Shown: in pieces, positions 35,751 to 49,006 of the stretch
Numbering within the stretch: the stretch's first letter is position 1
Layout: the number at the start of each line of letters is the position of its first letter
Assembly (NCBI GenBank): GCA_045837725.1
Contig: JBEWZL010000282.1
Span: 124,001-188,000 of the forward strand
Length of the DNA: 64,000 nt
Direction of reading: 5' to 3'
Origin: Vermamoeba vermiformis
Lineage: Eukaryota; Tubulinea; Echinamoebida
Notes under the pieces: model-generated
Seen by the model: only the letters and a program-made list of their open reading frames with translations
The model's database searches: none
Told to the model about the DNA's origin: nothing
Translations under genes and position numbers: made by a program

Positions 35751-38700
35751 TTAGCCCTTGGAAGCTTCGAGGTTCTTTTCCTTTCCTTTCTTGGGAGGTT
35801 CACCATACTTGGCAATAATATCGTTCAACAAGCTGGTCATCGCTTGAGCTCGTTCTTCGTCAGGCAAGCTTTGAAGTGCTGTTCGAATCTTCGACTCATT
35901 TCTCACAATGTGCGTGTGCATCATTGCCAAACTGTTCAATCTCACATTCTCTGGTACTGCCAATTCGAGTTTCATCTTTTGATTGAACGGTGTTGCTGGA
36001 TCGAGAAGAGTGGCATACAATTGTCGCATCTTGGGGATGTTGCGCTGCATGAAGTCTTCAAAGTTTGTCATGAACTGTTCTTTGGCTCCAAGTGTTGTCA
36101 TGTTGGCAAGATTCTGAAGCACTTTGCCAATCAGAACAAGTTGACGTTGTGCCACTGTATTCGGTGGAGAAGGAAGCAGACCGTAATAGTGAGGAGCAGT
36201 CAACGCAGGAGTGATGAATCGAAGGAAAAGTAAACCACTGACGGCCTTCATGACAGCGTCATCAGAGCCGTACTTGTCCATGATCGAGTACGAGATGCGT
36301 TGGAAGATCTGTCTGAACTCCATTGGCACTTTGTCACTGCCTGTTTTGATGACACTGAAGATCTTTTGACATGCTGCTGCAAGTTGGAACACGTTCTGAT
36401 CGATATCAATGTTCGCGTCCTTGATTTTGGTGGGGTCAACTTCCATTTCAAAGTTGAGGAGTGATGCTTTCTTGTCATCGTCATCGTTCAGCTTTTCAGC
36501 TTCTTCGGTTGCCTTTTGTGCCATAGTATTGAGTTCGTTGATGACAAGAGCAAGAGTGAAGTACAAGTACTTTGTGCCAACTACCAATGTGTCAGAGATG
36601 CGTTAAAGTATGCCACTCGCAAAGAACTTACCGAGCTTTGAGTAGAACTTGAACATCTTGCTGCTCACTGAGTTCATTCTGAACAGAGTGTTCTCGGTCA
36701 AAGACGACATGACCTCTTGAGTGGCGAAGAACTGGATCAGTTCAGCAGCACTTCCACGTGAGTGAGCCAAGTACACGCATGCCTTTGCGACTGGATCGGT
36801 CTCAGTTGGTGCTGTGATTGCAAAAATCGTGCTCAAGAAGGTCTTGTCTCTGTTCAACAAGATCTCTTCGAGCTCCCTGAAGTAAAGATTGTTAGCGACT
36901 GACACGTGTCGAATGTCACCTGTCACAAATACGTACTTGTAGCTGTCACGGACATCAATCTTGTAAAGCAGTGAGAGGTCTCCTTGATATGCCACTTGTT
37001 CATAGTCTGGTTCGCGGACTTGAACCAACAAGCCTTGCTTTCTCTTGCGTTGCCAACGAGTGAACAACACTGCAAAAACGATGGCACCAGCAAGCACAAC
37101 AGCACCAACAATTGATCCTGCAATCACTCCAGGAAGACTGAACGCGCCTGAGCAGCTGTCTTGAGTGAACTGTCCTGCACACTGGGAAGCAACTGAACAC
37201 GATTGCACTGCGTTCGCATCGCACCAGCCACATCCTTTCTTGGCCAAACACACGTCGCAAGTTTTGACTGACGCACAATCTACACTCTGTTAGTTCTATT
37301 GACGCACGCAGAGTAGATAAAGATACTTACCGACAAAGGTGAATGTCTGCGGAGTTGTCAAAGGAGTGTCGGAGAAGTCAACAGTGAAGTCGAGTTGTCC
37401 TTCAACTGCAATTTTTGGAAGTTCACATTGAAGTGATGTGAAGTCATCTGAAGGTTGTGCGAGCACTGGTGACACTCCTTCGAATGAGCAGTAGAATGCA
37501 TTGCTCGTAGTCGCGAGCCAAGACATCATCGCACGCTTCGTGATTGTAGGATCAGTCTCGTTGGTGGTGCCCTTGAACAACGAAAGCAGTTGCTCGTTCG
37601 AGGTCAATGGAGGGTCCACGCTAATAGTTATGTTCTCTATGAGTCCAAGTTGGAATGACGTTTCGTTGGACGAGGCAGCTATTGACATTAGTTGACTTGT
37701 CTTATCATTATTTTAAGCAAAGACGTACCGAAGCATTGGTCGAGGAAAATGTCTGCAGTACCCTCACATTGAGATTGCGGGCGCTAAGTACAGAGTGAGG
37801 TTAGTAAAACTCAAGGATAGTGCCTTGAGACACGTACGCAAGATGACTTTGTTGCACACCAACCACAGAATCGTTGTTGCAAGCATTGATCTGAGCACGA
37901 TCTGTCACTCAGTGTCAAGCAGTCTGTTGAATAAACGCATTGATTAGATCATGTAAGCAAGTAGCAGTGTGAGCATACCGTAGAATAAGAAGTTGAGTGA
38001 GTCCCAAGGAATATACGGTTGTGCTCCAACGTTGACACTCAGAGACACGTTGCCGATGAGGTTTCCGCGGAGAGGTGTCGTGCATGTAAGCGATTGACCG
38101 TCGGCAGAAGGCAGACCGGGGCCAGCAACACTAGCGAAGATGCAAGAGTAGATAAGATCCTCGCCGGAGTCACCCTTTGAGGGGAACGGGCCACCGCGAA
38201 TAAGAACAGTTTCACCTCCACCAATGTAGCCGTGATCGGGAACAACTGCACTGAACGCTGAAAGAAAGGTCAAAGGTTAACACAACATAACGAAGTACGC
38301 GCGAATGACACCATCCTTACAAGGACATGTCTGCAGCTCCGATTGGCATGAGTAGCCACACGAGCCAGTTGCACACCATTTGCACATTGGTCGAGACACT
38401 GACAAGCACTCGAGACAGTTGCCTTTCACTTGTGTGCAATCTGATAAAAGAGTCTGTTAGCACCTGACTTCAACTACATCAGTTCTGATTGCCACGTACC
38501 GTAGAACTCGAATGGAAGTGAGTCAGTGTACTTATTGCCATTCACTGCAATGTACACAAAGGTGTCGTTGGTACCCGATTGGTAGCCAGAAGGAGTGACG
38601 CAAGTGATACCAGTGTCGGTAACGTTGGCAGCACTCACGAGAGTTGTTGTGTTCTGAACAAATGCGCACGCGACACTGCTTACTGACGAAGATTGATTGA

Positions 38701-41700
38701 ACTTGAACGATCCTTCAAAGAACACAATCTCATTGCCAAGAGTGGAGACTGATGATGGTGCAACGAGTGAAAGAGCTGTGATCGAACGTATTGGTTATGA
38801 GTGGAGCAGTATTCGAAGACTTACCAGGACATTGAGCAGTCGCTGTTGCTTTGTTGGTGCAACTTGTTGCTCCTGTGGTGGCACAAGAGATTGATGACTG
38901 ACACCAGAAGCACTCTGGATGAAGTGCATTCAAGCACGTGCTGCATTGTGTCTCGGAGCAGTCTGTGAAAGACATCCAAGTTAGTACACAGCTCGTAATG
39001 GCCGAGGACGTCAAAAAATATACCGTAGATCTCAATTGCGTAGTCAGGAGTGATGCGATTGCCATTGTTGTCCCAAATACTCAGCTTGTGTGTTCCTGCT
39101 GTTAAGCTCGTAGGAACTGTGCACGTTATTTCTGTGGCATTAACGACAGTGCTCGTTGGTGAGAACACAGAGGCTGATGCACCGACTGGAACGTTCCACG
39201 CACATCGCCATTGTCCTTGAACACCGCTGAATGAGAACTTGCCAAGAACAGTTCTAGCGTTAAAGTATTGTTAGCAAGAACAGCGGTAATAAGCTGGCGG
39301 GGTGCTTTACTTACAAAGTGGTAGTGTCCCTGTCTTTCAGATGGAACCTTGGTGGCGTGACAGACGAGATTCCTATCGCAAGTTAGCTTGTAACAAAGTG
39401 CTAAGTCAAATACATACTGGGACACGAGCCAGAGGTGCTGCAAGTCGCGTTCTTATTGGCCGTGAACACACAAGAGGCTGATTCGAAACAGAAGGTGCAG
39501 TCTTGTTTGCGAGGAACAAGTGCATAAACATCTGTGCACGATGCACAATCGGTCTCGTACACTGTGCAGTCATAGAACATGAAAGCACTTGGCGATGAAG
39601 AAGCGTATGTGTTCGATCCAGCAAGCACTGTGACTTGCGTCTTGAGTTCAAGATTGGTGGTTCTGGAAGAGTTGAATACAGCTTGTGAAATGACAGGAGT
39701 TGTGACAGTGAGTTGTGTGGATGACACTCGTGTTGCTTGCATTGTTGATCCTGCTCCAAAGTTGACAGTGTATGATGCCACTGATGACGATACCACTGGT
39801 GACACTGTGATTGTCACTGTCTTTGCGGAGATAATGCCTGCACTGTCCGGTGTCATTGTCATCGCTGAGGAGGGGTCGTTAGTTAAACAGCAACTTTACG
39901 TAAACGGTACTTACTAGGGCATTGATTGTACCAGTCAGCCGAGCAGCTTGCTTTGCTGGCACACGAAGCAGTTGCATAACACCAGCCACAGTCAGGGTAT
40001 GTGTCTGACACGCATGAAGAGCAGCTTGCGACCGCATTGCACGCTAAGAAAGAGACGTAAGCTTCGTCAACGAAGCAAGTCATTTGGACCCTTACCATAG
40101 TAGTTAAAAGTGACAGAGTTCGGAGCCCAGTAGCCACTTCGATACCTGATCTTCACTTGAACTGCACGATTCGTTTCTATAAGGAATGTGTTACTATCTA
40201 TGTATCACTACAGCAACAACAAAGACTTACTTGGGCTGATCGCAGGAGTGACACATGTCACACTGTTGTATGTCACACTTTGGGCCGAGACTGTTGAAAC
40301 TCCAACGAACTCGCATTGAACATCTGATGCTGAGATCACTTGGCCGTTGAGAAGATACGAACTCAGTACGTTCACTGAAGTTCCTCCGTCTGCTGTTCCG
40401 CGATCGGGAGTGACGGAGTCGAGTGTTGGGCACGTATAACCGGTCTGCATCCAATCATTAACAGAGCACGAGCCAGAGTCTGTGCAGGTTCGCGATGATT
40501 GACAAAAACCGCTGATAGAACGTTAGGCTTTCAGTATCGTTAGCGGATAGGACTTACCAATAGGTCGAGTCCAAACTGCAGCTGGAGCAATCGAGCGTAC
40601 CACAATCTAAGAGACATTAGGCGACTAGCTTAACAAATAACAACACTTACCAAACATCTTTATGGCTCTGTAAGCTCCGTTGCTCGAGGGAAAGTACATC
40701 GTGTTGCCCGAGCTGAAACCGAGACCCAATTGGCCGATAGACGCTACGGGGCCAACGACTGAGAGGAGGCGATTTAGTACCTATTTAATACTGTTACATA
40801 AACACTACGTACCAAAGTAAGCGATGCTGCTCCATGAAGACAGCTGAACACGGAACACAGTTGTGTTAGAGAAGGTAGTGCCGCTAACGAAGAGAACTTG
40901 ATTCACAGAATCTACGAGCGAAAAGATTATGTCAGTCATAAGCCCGGCACCTGTAACATATATAATAGTAAGGTTACCAAAAACGGCACCAGTGAAGACC
41001 GTGTCAGGTTCCAAATATAGCCCTGTCAAAGAAAGCATGGTGGACGAAGCGGTAGTAAATGACACCTCGGACACAATTCCCGAGTCTGAAATGAGAATTG
41101 TGTTTCGCTTAACGGGATTATAGACCGCGTAGTTTTGCTAATAAAAAAGATTTAATTTTAATACTGCAAGTTTTTCCGTTTTTCAACTTACATTCCACGC
41201 GCCGAGTTTGCGAAATGAGGCGGTGTTAGCATCGGCGTTGCCTTTAACGCTAATAAGCCAGCCATCTCCACAAGAGAAAATAACCTGAAAAAGGTTAATC
41301 AGATCTGGTTTGCCAAGTTCTATTTTTACCTTGTCATTTTGGGTATCGTATACGACAGAAAACAATCGGTAAACGTTAGTATCACTCTGGCTTTGCTTTG
41401 GTACGATAGAGTTGCAGACTGGGGTTCCAGTTGCACCGTAGCAGAAAATAACTAGGGGACCCGACGCGATCCAAAGATAATCTCGCGAAGAATCGTAAGC
41501 GCAATTCTTGATCAAGTTAGTAATTATACAATTGTAGTGAGTAGACGTACGGGGACCAAAGGATAGTTATAGCTTGCCGTTCCCATTGACCAAGTGCCAG
41601 ATCCGGTTGCGGTAGCACCGCCAGCTGTCAACGTGTACGAGAAAAATTTCAGATTGCTAGTGATGACGACCACTACGAATATATAGTTTCATTATTAATA

Positions 41701-42230
41701 ACGTGTCACAAGCACGTGCTCAATTAATTCAAATTCAATCGTAAAATCAAAAAGGGGACTCATTGATAATATTTGCAAACCGCATTGTAACTTACGCTTA
41801 GCTTGACTCGACGATGTTTGGGCAATCGACATGCCAGTAATTTGACCACTTGTGGCGAGCTTGATAAACTGACTGAAGCCCGCAGATGGATTTGACGACT
41901 AAATGTTTTTTTTGTGGCCGTTATTACGAATCAATAATTGATATTAAATCAATATTTTTGCTTACTCTCACAATATTGCTGTCTCCTCCAATAAGATAAT
42001 ATGTAGTTCCTGAGATTGTGTAAGTTGCTGTTGCGGTAAGCGATCCGATTCCTGGATTAGCTGTTCCAACGTTCTAACGGTCATAAAATAGGTCAAAACT
42101 TTGTATAGTTAACGATAACGGAGCATTTAATGCAGTGACGTACCGCCATCCCGAGAGTCTGGCCCAATGTCAAAGTGACATAGCAGGTGACAAAAAGAAA
42201 GCCGAGTAGATTCGGTCGCCAAATCTTCAT
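35751..42230 (-). CDS. Plexin-like receptor A: propeller, PSI/IPT modules, TM, RasGAP
   Basis: About 26 exons from ATG 42230 to TAA 35753-35751. Signal peptide (MKIWRPNLLGFLFVTCYVTL), then a beta-propeller-like region (about 42070-40680). PSI and IPT/TIG modules then alternate, one or few exons each: SGFCQSSRTCTD (PSI), LDSVTPDRGTADGGTSV (IPT), CSSCVSDTYPDCGWCYATAS (PSI), CSTCLNALHPECFWCQSS (PSI), CLECLSVSRPMCKWCATGS (PSI), VVPDHGYIGGGETVLI (IPT) and CDVCLAKKGCGWCD (PSI). One membrane helix follows (IAGSIVGAVVLAGAIVFAVL), then a juxtamembrane EPDYEQVAYQGDL. The RasGAP carries the arginine finger TLFRMNSVSSK and FLRFITPALTAPHYYGLLP. By family knowledge, RasGAP accelerates GTP hydrolysis by Ras or Rap. 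It differs from B to D in lacking one intron (near 38096). The last exon is 36580-35751. Confidence 0.85.
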
Positions 42231-42566
42231 CGGTGGTGCTTTCGTGTTTGTTGATTCAAAAAAATAAATAAACTGTTCGATTTGTTAAAAATGACATAAA
42301 ACGAAAAAATTTGCACAATGTGACACGTTATCAGGGAACGATCTGCATCTAGATCTGGATCCGAATAAATGTGTCAAATTAAAAACTTTCGATAGTGCAT
42401 AACAATGCATTGTTAATAATATCCAGTAGCAAATTCCGATTTGAAATTTTGAAGTATTGCATTTACCACGGTAAATAACGTTGCGAATCCAGTTCCAGAG
42501 TCGCGTTCTAAAAATACATCTAGACTAATCCTATGTGCCTTCCGCGTTAGCCATCATTGCGGTTGC
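42231..42566. promoter_or_regulatory. Spacer upstream of plexin-like gene A
   Basis: The 336 bp between start A and stop B hold the promoter of A. A dense GATC-rich cluster lies at 42340-42363 (CGATCTGCATCTAGATCTGG and on). I found no sequence shared with the other three spacers of the array, although the genes themselves are similar. Confidence 0.4.
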
Positions 42567-45500
42567 TTAGCCCTTGGAAGCTTCGAGGTTCTTTTCCTTT
42601 CCTTTCTTGGGAGGCTCACCATACTTGGCAATAATATCGTTCAGCAAGCTGGTCATTGCTTGAGCTCGTTCTTCATCAGGCAAGCTTTGAAGCGCTGTTC
42701 GAAGTTTGGCTTCGTTTCTCACAATGTGAGTGTGCATCATTGCCAAACTGTTCAATCTGACATTCTCTGGAACAGAAAGCTCGAGTTTCATTTTCTGATT
42801 GAATGGTGTTGCTGGATTGAGAAGTGCAGCGTAAAGCTGTTTGATCTTGGGGATGTTGCGTTGCATGAAATCTTCGAAGTTTGTCATGAACTGTTCTTTG
42901 GCACCGAGTGTTGTCATATTGGCAAGATTCTGAAGTACTTTGCCAATCAGAACAAGTTGACGTTGTGCAACGGTATTAGGAGGATTGGGAAGAAGACCAT
43001 AGTAGTGAGGAGCGGTCAGCGCAGGAGTGATGAATCGAAGGAACAACAAGCCTCCGACTGCCTTCATGACAGCGTCATCAGAGCCGTACTTGTCCATGAT
43101 CGAGTAAGATATGCGTTGGAAGATCTGTCTGAACTCCATTGGCACTTTGTCACTGCCTGTTTTGATGACACTGAAGATCTTTTGACATGCTGCTGCAAGT
43201 TGGAACACGTTCTGATCGATATCAATGTTTGCATCTTTGATCTTTGATGGATCGACTTCCATCTCAAAGTTGAGAAGTGATGCTTTTTTGTCCTCGTCAT
43301 CATTTTGCTTTTCAGCAGCTTCAGCAGCGTTCTGAGCGACAGTGTTGAGTTCATTGATGACAAGAGCAAGAGTGAAGTACAAGTACTTTGTGCCAACTAC
43401 AAACGTGTCAGATCATGTCAAAAGTATGCAACTCGCAAAGAACTTACCGAGCTTTGAGTAGAACTTGAACATCTTGCTGCTCACTGAGTTCATTCTGAAC
43501 AGAGTGTTTTCTGTTGCTGAGGCGACAATTTCTTGAGTGGCAAAGAATTGGATCAGTTCAGCAGCACTTCCACGTGAGTGAGCCAAGTACACGCATGCCT
43601 TTGCGACTGGGTCAGTCTCAGTGGGTGCCGTGACAGAGAAGATGGTATTAAGGAAGGTCTTGTCTCTGTTTAACAAGATCTCTTCGAGCTCCCTGAAGTA
43701 AACATTGTTAGAGACGGACACGTGCCTTCAATCATTAACTAATACGCACTTGTAGTTGTCACGAGCATCGACTTTGTAGAGCAGTGAGAGGTCTCCTTGG
43801 TAAGCGACTTGCTCGTAGTCGGGTTCACTGATTTGTACGAGAAGTCCTTGTTTCTTCTTGCGTTGATAACGAACGAACAACACTGCGAACGCGATGGCAC
43901 CAGCAAGCACAACAGCACCAACAATCGTTCCGGCTACAACTCCCGCTAGACTGAACGCGCCTGCGCAGCTATCTGCTGAGAACTCTCCGCTGCATTGTGA
44001 CGAGACTGAGCATGTTTGTGCTGAGTTGACATTGCACCAGCCACATCCTTGCTTAGCAACGCATGCGTCGCAGGTAGTAATCGACGCGCAGTCAACGAAA
44101 ATGAATGTCTGGGGAGTTGTCAATGGTGTCGATGAAAAGTCAACAGTAAAGTCGAGTTGTCCTTCAACTGCAATTTTTGGAAGCTCACATTGAAGTGATG
44201 TGAAGTCATCTGAAGGTTGTGCAAGCACTGGTGACACTCCTTCGAATGAGCAGTAGAATGCATTGGATGAGGTCTGAAGCAATGACATGATGTCACGTTT
44301 CGCTGTGATCTCACTTGTGTTCGTCGTGCCAGTGAGAAGAGCAATTAGCTGTTCGTTCGATGACAACGGAGGATCAACAGCAATGGTGATGTTCTCGACG
44401 ATGCCGAGCTGGAAGTCGGACTGGCTTGGGGTGGCCGCTAAATAAGTGTTAGTGATGAGCTTGTTTGACCGAAGCACAACTTACCGAAACATTTATCGAG
44501 GAAAATATCAGTAGCATCTGAGCATTTAGATTGTGGGTGCTAAGTACGTATTAATGTTAGTAAGATTCGGCAAGTGCATGGAGACACGTACGCAAGCTGA
44601 CTTTGTCGCACACCAACCACAGAATCGTTGTTGCAAGCATTGATCTGAGCATGATTTGTCACCGAGCGTCAAGCAGTCTGATGAATAAATACATTGATTA
44701 GATCATGCGTAAGGGAGAGGCAGTGTGAGCGTACCGTAGAATAAGAAGCTGAGTGAGTCCCAAGGAATGTACGGTTGTGCTCCAACGTTGACACTCAGTG
44801 ACACGTTGCCGATGAGGTTTCCACGGAGAGGTGTCGTGCACGTCAAAGAGTTTCCTATAGCACTATTAGCCCATTTCTTGCGGCCACGCCAATGACTTAC
44901 CGTCACCAGAAGGAGTGCCGGGACCAGCGTCAGTTGAGAAGACGCAAGAGTAAATGAGATCTTCACCTGAGTCACCTTTTGAGGGGAACGGGCCACCATA
45001 TACAACCACTGTCTCGCCTCCACCAATGTAGCCGTGATCGGGAACGACGTAGCTCAATGCTAAGAAATAGGTGTGAAAACAGCTCTAAGTATAGAGAAGA
45101 CCTATTAATCCTTACAAGGGCAAGTCGTAACCTCAGATTGGCATGAGAAGCCACACGAGCCAGTTGCACACCATTTGCACATTGGTCGAGACACTGACAA
45201 GCACTCGAGACAGTTGCCTTTCACTTGTGTGCAATCTGATAAACATAACGTTAGGACTTGACTCTGACAACATCAGTTATGATTGCCACGTACCGTAGAA
45301 CTCAAACGGAAGTGAGTCAGTGTACTTATTGCCGTTCACTGCAATGTACACAAAGGTGTCATTGGTTCCTGATTGATAGCCTGTTGGAGTAAGGCACGCA
45401 ATGCCAGTTTCTGTAACGTTCGTAGCTACGACTCGAGTGGTTGTGTTCTGGACGAACGCGCACTCCACCGTGTTCACTCCCGTCGATTGATTGAACTTGA

Positions 45501-48500
45501 ACGATCCTTCAAAGAACACAATCTCATTGCCAAGAGTGGAGACTGATGATGGTGCAACGAGTGACAAAGCTGGGATCGAATGTATTAGCGACAAGTCGTG
45601 CATTATTCGGACAAAGACGTACCAGGGCATTGAGCAGTCACTGTTGCTTTGTTGGTGCATGTTGTGGCTCCTGTGGTGGCACAAGAGATTGATGACTGAC
45701 ACCAAAAGCACTCTGGATGAAGTGCATTCAAGCACGTGCTGCATTGCGTCTCGGAACAGTCTGTGAAACATATCCAAGTTAGAACTCAGCTCGCAATGAC
45801 CGAGGACATTAAAAATATTACCGTAGATCTCAATTGCGTAGTCAGGGGTGATGCGATTGCCATTGTTGTCCCAGATGCTCAGCTTGTGTGTTCCTGCAGT
45901 TAAGCTCGTAGGAATTGTGCACGTTATTTCAGTGGCATTAATGACAGTGCTCGTTGGTGAGAACACAGAGGCTGATGCACCGACTGGAACATTCCACGCA
46001 CATCGCCATTGTCCTTGAACACCGCTGAATGAGAACTTGCCAAGGACAGTTCTAGCATTAAAGTATCGTTAGTTGCTGTAAAAAACAACAATGACTTACA
46101 AAGTGGTGGTATCTCGGTTGTTAAGGTGGAACGAAGGCGGTGTGACGCTCGATATTCCTGGGAAGTAAGCGTCAGGTACAGCAAATCGCCGCTTGTAGCA
46201 TATACATACTTGGACACGAGCCAGAGGTACTGCATGCGACAGGTTTGTTGGCTGTGAACACACAAGAGGCTGAGTCGAAACAGAACGTGCAATCTTGTTT
46301 GCGAGGAACAAGTGCATAAACATCTGTGCACGATGCACAATCGGTCTCGTACACTGTGCAATCATAGAACATGAAGGCACTTGGCGATGAAGTAGCGTAT
46401 GTGTTCGATCCAGCAAGTACTGTGACTTGTGTATTCAATTCAAGACTTGTCAATCTAGAAGAATTGAATACAGCTTGTGAGATGACAGGAGTTGTGACAG
46501 TGAGTTGTGTGGATGACACTCGTGTTGCTTGCATTGTTGATCCTGCGCCAAAGTTGACAGTGTATGATGCCACTGATGATGATACCACTGGTGACACTGT
46601 GATTGTCACTGTCTTTGCGGAGATGATGCCTGCACTGTCAGGTGACAGCGTCAATGAAGGACATTGTTGGTACCAGTCTGCTGCGCATCCCAATCTGCTC
46701 GAGCACGAAGCAGTTGCATAACACCATCCACAGTCAGGATATGTGTCCGACACGCACGAAGAGCAGCTACTAACAGCGTTGCAAGCTGACAAACATGTGA
46801 GTGAGTTGAAGGTTCTTCAATTCGTTGCTTACCGTAGTAGTTGAAAGTGACACTGTTTGGTGCCCAGTAGCCACTTCGATATTTGATCTTCACATCAACT
46901 GCACGATTTGTCTCTATTACCACGCGTTAGTATCTCATGTGGTCATACAGATGTATATAACAAGGACTTACTTGGGCTGATTGCAGGAGTGACACATGTC
47001 ACACTGTTGTACGTGACACTTTGGGCAGGAACTGTGGACACTCCAACGAACTCGCACTGCACGTCTGATGCTGAGATCGGTACACCGTTGAGCAGATAAG
47101 AGCTTAGAATGTTCACCGTAGTTCCTCCGTCAGCTGTTCCACGGTTCGGAGTGACGGAGTCAAGTGTTGGGCACGTGTAACCGGTCTGCATCCAATCATT
47201 AACAGAGCACGAGCCAGAGTCTGTGCACGTGCGTGATGATTGACAGAAGCCACTATTGACCATTAGCACCGTATAATACAAACACCTTTAACGTACCAAT
47301 AAGTGGAATCGAGAACACAAGTTGTACAGTCTGCTTGGCTGCAGTCTACATTACGTTAGTAATGCACGTGCCTCAGTAAAGAAATAAACTTACCGAACAT
47401 TTTTACAGCTCGGATAGTGCCGTTAGACGAAGGATAGATGAGGTTAATTGAGGAGATCAAACCATTGCCGAGTTGACCAATGGTCGAGACAGGGCCAAGA
47501 ACTGTAATTGTGTTGGTTAGTTAAAAGTACACGGTTGTCTTCTAACACTTACTGAGAGATGCAATCCGAGTCCAAGACGCGGTCTGTACTCTAAATACGG
47601 AGGTGTTGGTGTTCGACACGGTGCCGCTAACAAACAGCACTTGTTTGGACGCATCTAACGCTATGTTAGCGATCTGGTGTTAATTTTTGAGGTTAATTAC
47701 GTACCAAATATAGCACCGGTGAATGACGCGTCGGGTTCTAAATAAATTCCTGATAGTGTTAACGAACCAGTACCACTAACATATGAAACCTGTAGAAGGC
47801 TTAGAACGCAGATCCAAAAATAATAATTATTTTTTTAATTAATTACCTCTGACACTATTCCTGCGTCGGAGACAAACATGGTTGTCTTCTTGGTTGGATT
47901 ATAAATTCCATTATTTTGCTAAAAATAATAAATATTATTTGCGACTCATACGGAAATTTGTTTCAACATACATTCCACGCGCCGAGTTTCTTTGCGGTTC
48001 CTGCATCGTCTAATGTTTCACTTCCAGATCTAAAGAAAACAATGTACCCGTCTGTGCATCCAAAGATGACCTGACGAAGACTGTTAGGAAATAAAAATGT
48101 TGCGCGATCGGGCCTTACCAAATTATTGCCATTGTCGATAACCACAGAAAGAGGCTTTGGGTTTGCATAATTGTACCAAAACTGTTTTTTCTTGACGTCG
48201 GTGTTAGAGGTCGTAAATATCTGTTTGATAGACAAAGCATTGATGTTAACAGTAAACCAGACGTAATCCGTTCCCAGATCGTACACGCACTAATATTGGT
48301 TAGCTAGCTGCTACATATATGATATAGTCACTTACTTGTGCAGCGGCGTTGAACCCATTAGACCAGTCGGGGTAAAATGTAATCGTTTTAAAGATCGAGT
48401 AAGACGTTCCCGATAAGTTAATCGCGTAAACAATATTTGCCGACGTGCACACGATCACTAATGATAAAAATGTTAGTCAGATCAAGTATAATTAATAAAA

Positions 48501-49006
48501 AGCGCTTTTGGCTAGTAGTAGACCGAGGGACTGGTCCCCTCACGGGAAATTTCAACAATCGGTCTACTTACGCCTTGCTTGGGTATCCGAAGTCTGAGCC
48601 ACCGACATGCTCGTCACTTTGTTGCCAGAGCTGAAACTGATAAAAGTCGTGTACGCGCCGAGAGGATCAGATGTAGATGACTATAAATAATTAACCGTAT
48701 ATCAACAAATATACATAAATCAAGATTAAAAATATGTTCACGTACTCGGTATACTTTATTATCACCTCCGAAAAGGTAATAAGTTACTCCTGAAACTGTG
48801 TAAGAAACTGGCGAAGAGATCGACGACGCAGTTTGAAGGCTTTTAGAGCCCACAGCCTGATTAAATTACATGCGCTTAGTGACATATTATATCTTGCCTT
48901 TATCAAATTTACTGAAACTTACGGCCATGCCAAGTGTTTGAGCAGATGCCAGACTGATCAGCGCGGAATAAGCCAACAAGGCGCTAAGGATTAGTACCGG
49001 CTTCAT
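42567..49006 (-). CDS. Plexin-like receptor B: propeller, PSI/IPT modules, TM, RasGAP
   Basis: Start 49006 (MKPVLILSALLAYSALISLA, signal peptide, followed by SAQTLGMA as in the sister genes); stop TAA 42569-42567. The layout equals gene A: propeller-like exons (about 48860-47400), PSI plus IPT (QTGYTCPTLDSVTPNRGTAD near 47190), then further PSI/IPT modules. A helix follows (GTIVGAVVLAGAIAFAVLF), then EPDYEQVAYQGDLSLLYK. The RasGAP has TLFRMNSVSSK and a FLRFITPALTAPHYYGLLP exon ending at 42567. B and D share the GAP-exon variant TIFSVTAPTETDP and a related preceding intron, unlike A and C. An extra intron of 46 nt (44900-44855) splits the last IPT module. An intron near 48571-48461 contains a foldback sequence overlapping its donor. 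RasGAP activity toward Ras or Rap is inferred from intact motifs. Confidence 0.85.
48517..48568. repeat. Inverted repeat (10-bp arms) inside an intron of gene B
   Basis: The arms AGTAGACCGA (48517-48526) and TCGGTCTACT (48559-48568) are perfect complements with a 32-nt loop. A nested hairpin lies within it (GGGAC at 48527-48531 and GTCCC at 48534-48538). The right arm overlaps the minus-strand splice donor (GTAAGT, 48571-48566). The intron is about 110 nt, twice the local norm, and the sister genes lack this foldback. Confidence 0.7.

Noticed and set aside
35724-36233. Plus-strand ORF of 169 codons opposite the RasGAP exon of gene A, with counterparts at 42660, 49450 and 56503
   Set aside because: Shadow of the GAP exon. 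It has no domain and no start context, and its similarity among copies is explained by the minus-strand coding sequence.
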